Source: Argyresthia goedartella | Lineage: Eukaryota; Arthropoda; Insecta; Lepidoptera; Argyresthiidae | Direction of reading: 5' to 3' | Assembly (NCBI GenBank): GCA_949825045.1 | Contig: OX463813.1 | Location: 2,666,001 to 2,730,000 of the forward strand | Length of the DNA: 64,000 nucleotides | Part shown: positions 55,053-64,000 of the stretch, in pieces | Layout of the letters: every line of letters starts with the position of its first letter | How positions within the stretch are numbered: position 1 is the first letter of the stretch | Translations under genes and position numbers: made by a program | The notes under the pieces: model-generated | What the model saw: only the letters and a program-made list of their open reading frames with translations | Database searches by the model: none | Told to the model about the DNA's origin: nothing

Positions 55053-55899
55053 AGATAAAACACGTGTAACAAAGGAAATTGGTTTAATTATTGTAACAAA
55101 CTTATTTAACTGACACCGTCCGACAACAACGCGTGACATCAACTTTTCTACTCTCAAGAAAGAGAGCTTTCACCGAAATTGGACAGGAAATTAGGTTACG
55201 CCGGTCAAGATGTTTCTGCGATGTAATTTGTTTACCACATCTGAATTCTGCGGCCTGAATTTATTATCTAGCCGTCGCGGAACAAACGAGAATTGACAGG
55301 CAGTTTTCAAGTGACAGGGGTTTTCAAAGTTCCACAAAGGAACCTTGGACGCGTCATAACATTTCTGGGCGAAATAAAATGGCGTAATTTTTGTTTGTGA
55401 AAATGTGAATTGATATCATGACAATTGAGACCCTTGGCCGGGGGTTCTGGGAAATTGTTTTCTGGCGTGGAGAAGGGCTGGCTGCCTTTCATCATCTATG
55501 GCTTAATACTGGCTCGTTGTCATAATGAAGAGTAAAGTTATTAAATAAATAAAATAAAATAAAACCATTGTTCAAGAGATTCATAATTCATAATTAATTA
55601 TGGCACACAAATATTTCAACAGTCACGTTTTAAGTAAACATATGTACAAAAGCGAGCTTATCGCTGAAAAGAGATTTCTTCCAGCAAACCAAGGCGTGAT
55701 AGGAGAAATTATAATGAAAGTGCACAATAAATAGTATAGATAAAATGCCCAGGAATAAATTGAACACATAAAAGATACAAAAAGTAATGCTAAATAACTA
55801 GTGATAATACTAAAAAAACCTTACATATAATAATATACTACAGTAACATTAATAACTCTTACGAAAGAGAGTACACAGAGAGGCAAGTTTAGGTTCTTA
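55053..55899. other. No gene seen
   Basis: A minus frame at 55307-55495 is open but unrecognised. 55645-55705 matches the repeat at 12055-12115. Confidence 0.4.
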
Positions 55900-56115
55900 G
55901 TCGCATAGCGTCACGACTTTTCTAATACGGGAATAGTGGTGCCCATATTAGTCGGTTTTTCAATACTTGTGTGACAAGGGACTAGCCCATCGACGCATGG
56001 AGGTTTCCTCGCGATGTTTTCCATTACAGTCAAAACGTTACAAAATACCTCAGCGGCACATGGTAAGCACCAGGATTCGAAGCCGTATCCCCGGCCACTA
56101 GACCGCATTAGCTCA
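55900..56115 (-). mobile_element. S1 SINE, diverged full length
   Basis: GCATAGCGTCACGACTTTTC, AGGTTTCCTCGCGATGTTTT, then the head CCAGGATTCGAAGCCGTATC and CCACTAGACCGCATTAGC. Confidence 0.7.
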
Positions 56116-56399
56116 ATGAGAGTTACCTCAACAATGCCCGTTATTGGGTCCCCCAATTGGTCCCCGAACTCCAAACGGCTGAAAACTCGATCTTCGCAAT
56201 AAAACATGACGGTGAAAAAGTCACTCCCAAAAGAGTTGGGCTGCAAAGAGGTCGAGCGAGGCAGAAAAGGAATGGCTAAATTGTGAGTCTCGAGAGGTTT
56301 TTAAACTTTGCGGCGTCGATCGATCAGTGATTGGGAATCGAGAGCTGACGGGGAAAATATTCCACCTTTATGGCTGGACCGTACGTGTGATGCTGCTGA

Positions 56400-56640
56400 C
56401 CTAAGACCATTCATGAACACTTTCCATTATGACAAGTTCCCATTTTGTCCACGTCCCAATATGACAAGGTTCATAATGACTAGTTTCCATTTTGACCACT
56501 TCGCGATAGACTAGGTTCATAATGACAAGTTCACATTTTGGTCACTTCCCAATAGACAAGGTTCATAATGACAAGTTCATATTTTGACCACTTCCCAATT
56601 CGACCACAACCCAATTTCAACACTTCCAATATTGTCAGAT
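56400..56640 (+). repeat. Degenerate tandem repeat of phrase type
   Basis: GGTTCATAATGACAAGTTC and ATTTTGACCACTTCCCAAT alternate with a period near 60 bp and many small changes. It is related in wording to 38935-39085. Confidence 0.7.
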
Positions 56641-56674
56641 TTTTTCTAGTCACACGCAAAAATTTTACTTAATA

Positions 56675-57005
56675 AAAAACAAAATAAATAAAATAAACTA
56701 AACAAATAAACCGCGCCAGGACATGCCCGACCCAAAGGTACCTTTTTACTTACATTTCAAATCAAATCAAAATTTCTTTATCACTGTCGAGATTTACATA
56801 TACTTATAAAACGTGATTTTTTGCCTCTTCTCTACAATGGACCACTGTGGGAGAGGCGGGCGAAGAAACACGCGTAGATTGATTTTTAGATCTCTTCTAA
56901 AAATTGGTTGTGTTTAAAAAAATACAAAACTTACAATTAAATGGTTATAAATAACAAGCAGGAATAAATAATGACATAATTATTAACAGTGAGTTCTCTG
57001 TTCTC
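56675..57005 (-). mobile_element. Retroelement scrap joined to LINE-A 3' end
   Basis: 56675-56743 (CGCCAGGACATGCCCGACCC) repeats the very end of the frame at 51619. From 56752 the LINE-A 3' UTR follows (TCTACAATGGACCACTGTGG, ATTTTTAGATCTCTTCTAAA). Confidence 0.65.
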
Positions 57006-57409
57006 GAGATTCGTAAGCAGCCTCCACAGAGAGTAAAGAGGTAGAAGGTTGACGACGCCCTTTGTTGACGATATGGGAAGACGTCAAAACGGGAACTTTT
57101 AATTATGAACCTTGGCACATTGGGAACTTATTGTCCAACCTTCTATACGTAAGTTGTATATCATTCTCAGCTTAAGTTTGTCGGATTTTTTGCTTTGTGC
57201 CAAATTTCATGATTCTAAGTGAACGGAAAGTACCCCTTTAGGTTTTGATGTAACATAAACGGTCGTATTTTTCCTTGCGTTGACTAAACAATTCGATATT
57301 GTCACAGCTTCAAGTGACTAGAAACTTGAGTAATTGTTGTGAATTTCAACTAAATGCTTCTACGTGTTCCTGAGAAAAAGAGTCTCAACAGATAGACAGA
57401 CGGAGATAT
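57006..57409. other. No gene seen
   Basis: It contains the dispersed repeat word CAAATTTCATGATTCTAAGT, shared loosely with 59920-59950. Confidence 0.4.
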
Positions 57410-57640
57410 AGGGAAAGGTATGTTTTGGGAAAAGAATTATTTGGGAAATGGATGTTCTGGGAAAGGCATGTTTTGGGAAAATAATATTTAGGGAAATAGA
57501 TGTTCTGGGAAGTGCATGTTTTGGGAAAATAATTCTTTGGGAATCGGATATTCTGGGAATCGCATGCGTTGGGAAACGATTGTTTTGGTACGGATATTTT
57601 GGGAAAGGTTATCCTCTGCCGAAAGGAACTTATTGAACTG
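57410..57640 (+). repeat. Degenerate repeat of TTTTGGGAAA words
   Basis: GGGAAATGGATGTTCTGGGA and GCATGTTTTGGGAAAATAAT variants alternate every 15-20 bp. The same words appear at 58180-58250 and 58540-58690. Confidence 0.75.
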
Positions 57641-58254
57641 GCAAAAAATGTGAAGCTGGCTAAATGGGAGGTGGTCATGAAGGACCTAAAGGTTGCTGAT
57701 GACCTCTGTGGCATGACGTAGTTTCTTCCTCCCAAGCAAAGAGGTCCCGAATCCAAAGTATTTTCTATGAAAAAGAGGTCTCAGAGTTTCTTGTGCGTTC
57801 TTCTCTGAGAATTATCTGGTTTTGGAACATACATCTAGTATTAAATGAATGACGTGCTCTAAGAGATATGTAATTATCCACTGGAATACTATATTGATTG
57901 ATTGATTGATTAAATTAATACCGCGCGGGTTTTTATTCGTTTCTGGTCAAATCCCGGGTTAGAATGAAATGTATTCTATAGCATTTTCCCTTTCGGAACA
58001 TGCTGTCCGTTTCCCAAAACACCCGTTAAAAATAACTGTTTTTCTAAACGACCGTACGCCACCAGATCCATTTCTCCTATGATCTGTATGCCAAAACACC
58101 TGTTTCTCATTGCATCCGTATGCTAAAATAATCGTTTCTCATGATATTATAAAGAGGCTACACATACCATTCTAGATGACGTAGTTACGGGAACCAATGT
58201 TTTGTGAAAGGGATGTCAAGCCAAACGTGTTTTTTGGGGTAAACACTTTCTGGG
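57641..58254. other. No gene seen; reverse TTTCCCAAAA words
   Basis: 58005-58140 carries the same repeat vocabulary in reverse orientation (TTTCCCAAAACACCCG). No frame is supported. Confidence 0.4.
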
Positions 58255-58507
58255 TGTGCCGGTCGACTATGTTAGTCATATTTTCACGTAATGTTAAGAT
58301 AAGTTAACGACCGTCACAGATAAGGTATATTTATATTCATCACGCACTATGTCTTATGCACGTCGTTAATAACATGTACCAACCTAGTATATAAGCTAGG
58401 ATTCCCTATAATAAAGTAGTCTAGTTTAGTCTCGTATTTGCGCGCATCTCAAGCCTTTTACTTTACTCCCGAAGATGTCGCTCTCCTAATAATTGCCCCC
58501 TGGCAAA
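58255..58507 (+). mobile_element. Probable solo LTR
   Basis: It starts TGTGCCGGTCGACTATG and ends near CCCCCTGGCAAAC. A TATA box (TATATAAG, 58388-58395) and a polyadenylation signal (AATAAA, 58410-58415) lie in LTR order, followed by a T/G-rich region. It interrupts a field of TTCTGGGAAACGG repeats: CTTTCTGGG on the left resumes as GGAAACGGG on the right, suggesting a 4-bp duplication with one change (TGGG/TAGG). No internal region or second LTR is visible. Confidence 0.5.
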
Positions 58508-59195
58508 CTAGGAAACGGGTTATTCAGGAAATGGAAGTGACGGGACTGGCCATTTCAGGATTTGGATTTTCTGGGAAACGGATATCAAGCCAAAGGTGTC
58601 TTTTGGGGAAAACACATTCTGGGAGTCACATTATTCGGTAATCGGATTATCAAGGAAATTTTAGTGACGGGAACGGCTGTTTGAAATGGATAGCATGTTC
58701 CGAACCCTCATTTTCTTCTTTCTTCTGTATTTTATTTTTATTTTGAATACACCGATACCTACCACTATTTTTTTTAAAGTTTACATACCGATTGCGGTTT
58801 GACTATTTATTTGCAAAACATGTTTTTAAAAATAAATCCGAACATATTTTTTAAAGCGAAAAGTTCAGCAGAAATCTCGCTTTATTCGTTAGAATTTAAT
58901 AGGCGTAGCACCAAAAGTGAGCGAGCAATGCATCACCCGATGCACTGGTAGAGTCAGCAAAAAAAAACTCGGCGCAAAAAACAATGAACTGAACTGAATA
59001 TATTGTTTGAAAGTTTCCCTGTGACATTGTATTTATTTTATGTACCTGGATTGCTTTGGAATGTGAAATGCTAAATGGATTACTGGGACTTTAAACACTT
59101 TGAATACTGGATGTACACAATTTGGTCCTATTATGGCTTTATACTTCTGGTTTCAGCAGGAATTTCTATATTTAGTTCTGGGTGAATCCTACCTT
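58508..59195. other. No gene seen
   Basis: The TTCTGGGAAACGG repeat field continues to 58690, then AT-rich sequence. Confidence 0.4.
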
Positions 59196-59282
59196 TTTAT
59201 ATACAGGCACATACATTGCTTCTGGCCCCACACTTGGATACCATGTGTCGTGTGAACTAGAAACAGCAACGCCCCATACATT
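59196..59282 (-). mobile_element. S2 SINE 3' fragment
   Basis: ACATTGCTTCTGGCCCCACA and ATACCATGTGTCGTGTGAAC. Confidence 0.7.
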
Positions 59283-59451
59283 TAGAAATGTAAGAGTTGT
59301 AAGGTTAGTTTTAATCGCACATCAATTGCTTTATATGTACTCAATAGTAATCTTATATGTGTATTTTGCTCTTACATGTCAACGTGAGACCCTGATATTT
59401 GATGTGCTGTATATGTATTGGTTTTTGTGATCAAAAATTAGCAAAAAGTAA

Positions 59452-59690
59452 TACGCTTGTTGTATGGGAGCCCCCTCAAATATTTATTTTATTCTGTATT
59501 TTAGTATTTTTTGTTGTAGCGGCAACAGAAATACATCATCAGTGAAAATTTCAACTGTCTAGCTACCAAGGTTTATGAGATACAGCCTGGTGACAGACAG
59601 ACAGACGGACGGACAGCAAAGTCTCAGTAATAGGGTCCAGTTTGGCACCCTTCGGGTACGGAACCCTGAAAAGAACCCTTCTAGGATCAC
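59452..59690 (+). repeat. R repeat fragment
   Basis: TTGTATGGGAGCCCCCTCAA, ATGAGATACAGCCTGGTGAC and TTCGGGTACGGAACCCTGAA. Confidence 0.65.
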
Positions 59691-60337
59691 TTTGTTGTCC
59701 GTGAGTCCGTCTGTATGTCTGTCTATCGCGATCCTTTTGCTCAGGAAAGCGTAGAGTCACTAAGTTCAAATAAATATCAATTACTCAAGTCTGTGGTCCC
59801 TTAGAGCTGTGAAAAAGTAAACTTCCAGAATCAACGCAATCAGAAGATACAGCCGTTTGTGCCGCTGCTGAATCTGCTCATTACTCGCAAGGGAATCAAG
59901 TCCTATATGGTACTTCCCGTTGACCAAGAATCATGAAATTTGGTAAGAAACAAGGTCTTCAGCACAAGTAAAGGGAGAAATCCGAAATACATAAAATTCT
60001 AGTTCCATAACCAAAACAATGCGATTTGTGCGGGAAACCCGCGGTTTACGAGTCTGACGCTGCTTCTTTACCCTCACCTAACTGAGGCAGTTACTACAAA
60101 AATACCTACATTTCTAAAAAAAACATGTCAAACAAATGTGTGAGGTAAAAGTAAAAAAGTAAAAGTAAAAATTCTTTATTTCACAAATTGTTTTACACAA
60201 GTCGTGAGGCCAAAGTTAAATGTACTTAATGTTCCTGAACCTGTCATTTTTACATTTAAACAGAGTTCAGAAGTTAATACATAATTATTTGTATCACCTA
60301 AAAAGTGTTATCACAGGACTTCTCAATAATGACGATC
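59691..60337. other. No gene seen
   Basis: 59680-59740 (TCTAGGATCACTTTGTTGTC) and 59925-59950 are dispersed repeat words. 60145-60190 has AAAGTAAAAAAGTAAAAGTA, a retroposon-type tail. Confidence 0.4.
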
Positions 60338-60546
60338 CCTGTGTCGCTGGGGTAGTGGCTCTCCTACCATGCGAGAGGTCCCGGGCTCGATCCACGGCTG
60401 GGGGTACAGAAAAAAACCCCAGGTCTTGGATGTTTATATGTGTGTGATGTCGCTGTCTCTGGTTCTCACGACACAGGGTACCTAGTGTCTGGCCAGAAGC
60501 AAAGTATGTGCCTGTCTATAAATGTATATAAATGTTTATGTTCGAA
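60338..60546 (+). mobile_element. S2 SINE, complete
   Basis: Head GTGTCGCTGGGGTAGTGGCT, B-box-like GGGCTCGATCCAC, CCCAGGTCTTGGATGTTTAT, GATGTCGCTGTCTCTGGTTC and ATAAATGTATATAAATGT. Confidence 0.85.
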
Positions 60547-60957
60547 TGAGCTATTCCGACCCCGCACTATTAAATCGCTGATTGATACATTAATTTACAA
60601 ATACAATTTAATTGGAACACAGAAACCTCAATATGACGCAGGTATTCCATCAATGAGTTGTTAATCCAACTGTTCAAACCTTAATTGGAATATTCAGGTT
60701 AAGCTTCACTTTACAGGACAATTTTAATCGCTATGTCGCCGGAAATAAGATCTTCTGTGCGAAGCGTGCAGCTTCCTTTGTTTAAACACGAAATGTTGTA
60801 TCGTTGGCCTTTGTGTTGGGGATATTTGACTCTGTGTAGGGTAAGATCGTGATGGATTGAACCTTTGGTGCCGTAACTAATTGTAGGGTTGATAATCCGA
60901 GCTAGTTTAAGGTGTCGAGATATATCGGTTTAATGTTATTTAAAAAATGATTATATA
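60547..60957. other. No gene seen
   Basis: No supported feature. Confidence 0.4.
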
Positions 60958-61815
60958 AAAAAAGACCTTATTACTATGCCTCCGCTCTCTGTCTGTCCGT
61001 CCTTCTGTCGGTCTATCACCGGGCTCTACCGCATCAACCAAAATAAGTAAAAAGCTAAAATTTCGTAGAGTTTGTATTTCTATTGCCGCTACAATAACAT
61101 ATATTGAAACATACGGGTTTTTAAGAATTAAAAGTAGTAACCATACAAGACATTATTTGTATCGCCATTTTCTTGGCCATCTTGTTCTATTAGTTTATCG
61201 GTGAACTGAACTAGACTCTTCCGATCTTATCGGAAAAGATAATTAATTGAGGATATTGAGTTTTGTGCTTATTTAATTGTCATCGTACGATTAATGACTG
61301 CTCATTCGAATTATAATAAATAATATTAAGGTTTTTGTCCTATTAAAAACCCTTGCGTAGTTTATTTATACAATTAGGATAACATTTACATAACATATGT
61401 ATATAACTTAACCTAACTAAATTTATACAAATACAAACATGAACTAAATAAAATAACGGCATGACTAATATTTATAGACAGGCACATACTTTGCTTTGTC
61501 AAATTTGATTTTATTTCTGTAAATAAGTTACACAATTTCTATCCACTACCGGTTTCAATGAGCAAAGAGTTTTTTTAACATGAGTACATAGTTCAATACT
61601 TAAACACACAAACCCTTTATCAATTTTTGATGTACTGCCTTATTCAAGGCAGTACATATACAATAGTCCTACCTAGTATGTTATATTTTGTTATTAAAAT
61701 TAAAAAGGTATACCTACTTGTACAAAAGACTGTCGTTTTATGTTTATCCGTGTACAATTGGAAGCCTTAGTGTGCGGGTCCGACGTCCTACTCGCACTTG
61801 ACCGGTTTTAATTTT
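60958..61815 (-). repeat. R repeat, long form
   Basis: From TGTCTGTCCGTCCTTCTGTC to CGCACTTGACCGGTTTTAAT, the inverse of 49913-50580, with extra sequence inside that includes an S2 scrap (ATAGACAGGCACATACTTTG, about 61477). Confidence 0.65.
61631..61656. repeat. Perfect 11-bp stem with 4-nt loop
   Basis: TGTACTGCCTT, loop ATTC, exact reverse complement. It lies inside the R repeat copy. Confidence 0.9.
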
Positions 61816-62530
61816 TTAAATTCAATTTTATTATCATCCTTATCCCCAGTTTATTATTAGTATGTACCTAATGACGATTAATTGTATAGGGAATATTTAT
61901 TCGTACAAAAGGGCAAACCAATAGAGTCCTAACCGATGCAAGTGGGTTACAGAAACAGAAGTATTTATTGGTCCAGCGTAACATTTCAATAGTAGTTTGG
62001 TTTAAATTAAAGTGCTCCCCTAATGTTGCGACCGTCAATTGCTGTTGAATCAATCTGATTGGAAACTGCGGTCTCATTGACATTCCGGGCCTATTATTAA
62101 ACTAATATCGTTTTGAAACTTGTGTCACATGATACCTTTATGTGTGATGTCAAAGTCGCTCAACGACCCAATCGACAATTTTGCCAGAAAACATGATAGA
62201 AAATCAACAACAAATCAAAAATTGCATGACTTACCTTTCTGTATTTCGACATTATAAAAAAACTGGCCGAGTCACGCAAAAACTCCCCTCCGAAGAAAAG
62301 TCGAAATTCAAATGGCTGACTGCGCCACATATGTTCCTTTACACCGAGTCCGGGTTTTTGTAATCATAAAGGATATATCTAAGATTGTATTTTGATAGGC
62401 AGCTGACTTAATACTGCCAAAACCTGGCTACAGCATCGAAAAATTTATGTGGGCAGCATACGCATTAATGATGGTATACCTATAAATATGATGTTTACAA
62501 CATTCCGGTACATCAGATCTCAGTTCCTTA
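61816..62530. other. No gene seen
   Basis: Short frames only, none recognised. Confidence 0.4.
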
Positions 62531-62800
62531 ATAATTGAACATGTAGACAACAAACTTAAATGCTTAACGGTGTTCCTTGATCTGAAAAAAGCCTCCGACA
62601 CAGTTTCCATTCCCACTCACTCAAGCTAGAAATTATTGCTATTGCAGGCCATCTTCTGGCACTTTTTATAGACTTTCTCAGTGGACGCACGTAAACAATA
62701 AGTAAAAATTGAATAACATATTAGCGAGGAGAATAACACTACATATGGTGTTCCCCAAGGAAGTGTCCTTGGGCCAACAATCTTCTTGATCTATAGGCAT
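62531..62800 (+). pseudogene. Non-LTR reverse transcriptase core fragment
   Basis: The plus strand from 62531 reads NKLKCLTVFLDLKKASDTVS, covering the RT motif with the first catalytic Asp (FLDLxKAFDTV consensus). It then runs through stops and at least one indel, with AGHLLALFIDFLSGRT recognisable, and regains YGVPQGSVLGPTIFLIY, the GVPQGSVLGP motif, at 62744. The YADD catalytic box lies further on and is not found. It is the only piece of an actual polymerase core in the window. It is a jockey/CR1-like LINE relic, older than the other LINE ends. Confidence 0.8.
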
Positions 62801-62824
62801 GATCTATGAATGTAGGCATGTATA

Positions 62825-62960
62825 GTATTTTTTGTTATAACGGCAACAGAAATACAACATCTGTGAAATTTTCATCGTTCTAACTATCACGGTTCATGAG
62901 ATGCAGCCTGGTGATAGACGGACAGATAGACAGACAAACGAAAAGCGGAGTCTTAGTAAA
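62825..62960 (+). repeat. R repeat fragment
   Basis: TTGTTATAACGGCAACAGAA, ATGAGATGCAGCCTGGTGAT and AAAGCGGAGTCTTAGTA. Confidence 0.6.
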
Positions 62961-63027
62961 AATAACAACTTGTCATTTTTACTACCATAAAATTTGTTAA
63001 ACTTATTTAAATCTTAGTTAGATCAAA

Positions 63028-63342
63028 GGCTTATGTTTAAACGATTACCAAAAACGCACCTATTTTACTACCAATAAATTCGAAATGACTGCCAGAATGG
63101 ATAAATGTCCACCAATTGTGTTTGGATAAATGATCACCAAACTTCTTTTAATGTTTTGTGTACTTTATGTTCAACCTAACACGAAGGATAAAGGGGGCTT
63201 CGCTTCGCTCACCCCCTTTACCCTTCACCTAAGCTACCGCAGTATTTTGCCCTGATAATTTTTGCAACTTTTGGTGTTCATTTATCCATTTTGGGTAGGA
63301 AAAAAATATTTTGGTGATCATATTTGTTGCCATTATCAAACT
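63028..63342 (+). mobile_element. MITE family M2, complete
   Basis: GGCTTATGTTTAAACGATTA at the left and GGTGATCATATTTGTTGCCA at the right, with a well-kept core (GATAAAGGGGGCTTCGCTTC, CACCCCCTTTACCCTTCACC). Confidence 0.75.
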
Positions 63343-63482
63343 GATATTAATCAGGTTGATTATAAATGTGTGATAGTATTTATTTCAAAAGGTTTATGTC
63401 ATTGTGGAAGGATACAGGTATTATAATACTTAAAAGGAGATCCTATGTCTGTTAAACTATTATTCTTATTATGAAATAAACA

Positions 63483-63735
63483 ATTTTGTATTTATATTTG
63501 TATCCTAGTGTGGGGCCAGAAACAATATAATAGACGACTTCTGTGGGGCTGCGGTTATGGCTCTGACTAATATGCGACAGGTCCCGGGTTCGATTTCCGG
63601 CTGGGGATACGGAAAAAAAATATCCCCAGGTCTTGGATGTTTATATGTTTGTGACGTCGCTGTTTCTGGTTCCCACGACACACGGTATCCTAGTGTGGGG
63701 CCAGAAACAATATATGTGCCTATATAAAATATGCA
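63483..63735 (+). mobile_element. S2 SINE, complete, with a partial copy before it
   Basis: 63495-63528 is a 3' scrap (GTGTGGGGCCAGAAACAATA). 63536-63735 is a full copy with B box GGTTCGATTTCC, CCCCAGGTCTTGGATGTTTA, GACGTCGCTGTTTCTGGTTC and GTATCCTAGTGTGGGGCCAG. Confidence 0.85.
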
Positions 63736-64000
63736 TATTCTTAATTGCAATGAAAATATAAAGGTACAAACTGTTACAAAAAATGTAAAGCGAGCTTGTC
63801 GCCATAGAGAGATTTCTTCCAAAAAACCTAGGCAAAACAGGAAAGTTTGTAGATGTTTATCTTAACTCTTAAACCCTTGGGAAAATCTCAGAGAGCAAAT
63901 CTTAAATCACCTCGGCAGTTTAAGGGCAGTATACATCATGTTAACTGCACAACTTTAAGGCCACCTGCTACAAATTAGGGGCCCACTTGCTTGAAACTTT
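63736..64000. other. No gene seen
   Basis: 63785-63830 (AAAGCGAGCTTGTCGCCATA) is the dispersed repeat seen at 12055 and 55645. Confidence 0.4.

Overview
This is eukaryotic, AT-rich, gene-poor DNA, most likely from a moth or butterfly (Lepidoptera). The evidence is a dense mix of tRNA-derived SINEs, 5'-truncated RTE-like and CR1-like LINE 3' ends, a DD37D mariner, many palindromic MITEs and dispersed repeats of a kind I associate with lepidopteran genomes. There is no bacterial or viral gene organisation. I recognise no complete host protein-coding gene, no rRNA and no canonical tRNA gene. The window reads as intergenic or deep-intronic sequence built from nested and decayed transposable elements.

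Layout. 0-6.5 kb: MITE-type elements, a SINE, a nearly complete mariner with two in-frame stops (1922-3229), two weak candidate exons (3492-3573 and 4057-4329) and a palindromic MITE (5356-5676). 6.6-9.5 kb: twelve tandem 201-bp units running into one arm of a foldback palindrome. 9.5-20 kb: perfect snap-back hairpins, SINEs of three families (called S1, S2 and S3 here) and LINE tails, two of them inserted inside SINEs. 20-27 kb: MITE families M1, M2 and M4, a 745-bp non-autonomous mariner relative, a LINE fragment with a clean 118-codon reverse-transcriptase tail, a 440-bp foldback, and nineteen 35-bp tandem units that look like the 5' half of a tRNA-like promoter. 27-41 kb: a 33-bp tandem array, a cluster of MITE family M3, more SINEs and LINE tails, a perfect triplication of 57 bp, and a possible minus-strand first exon at 40912-41093. 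41-53 kb: a G-rich run, paired hairpins, an RTE LINE C-terminus, a possible 52-nt microexon at 47811-47862 and a 1.2-kb retroelement coding fragment. 53-64 kb: a 46-bp tandem array, degenerate short-word repeats, a probable solo LTR, a reverse-transcriptase core fragment and further SINEs and MITEs.

How the parts relate. SINEs S1-S3 carry internal RNA polymerase III A and B boxes and would depend on LINE enzymes for movement. The LINE pieces here are 5'-truncated 3' ends, as target-primed reverse transcription normally leaves them. MITEs M1-M4 have inverted ends and no coding capacity. M1 and M2 have different ends but share one core of about 120 bp. No element here looks autonomous: the mariner transposase has two stops and the LINE pieces are fragments. 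Family names M1-M4, S1-S3, R and LINE-A are labels for this report only.
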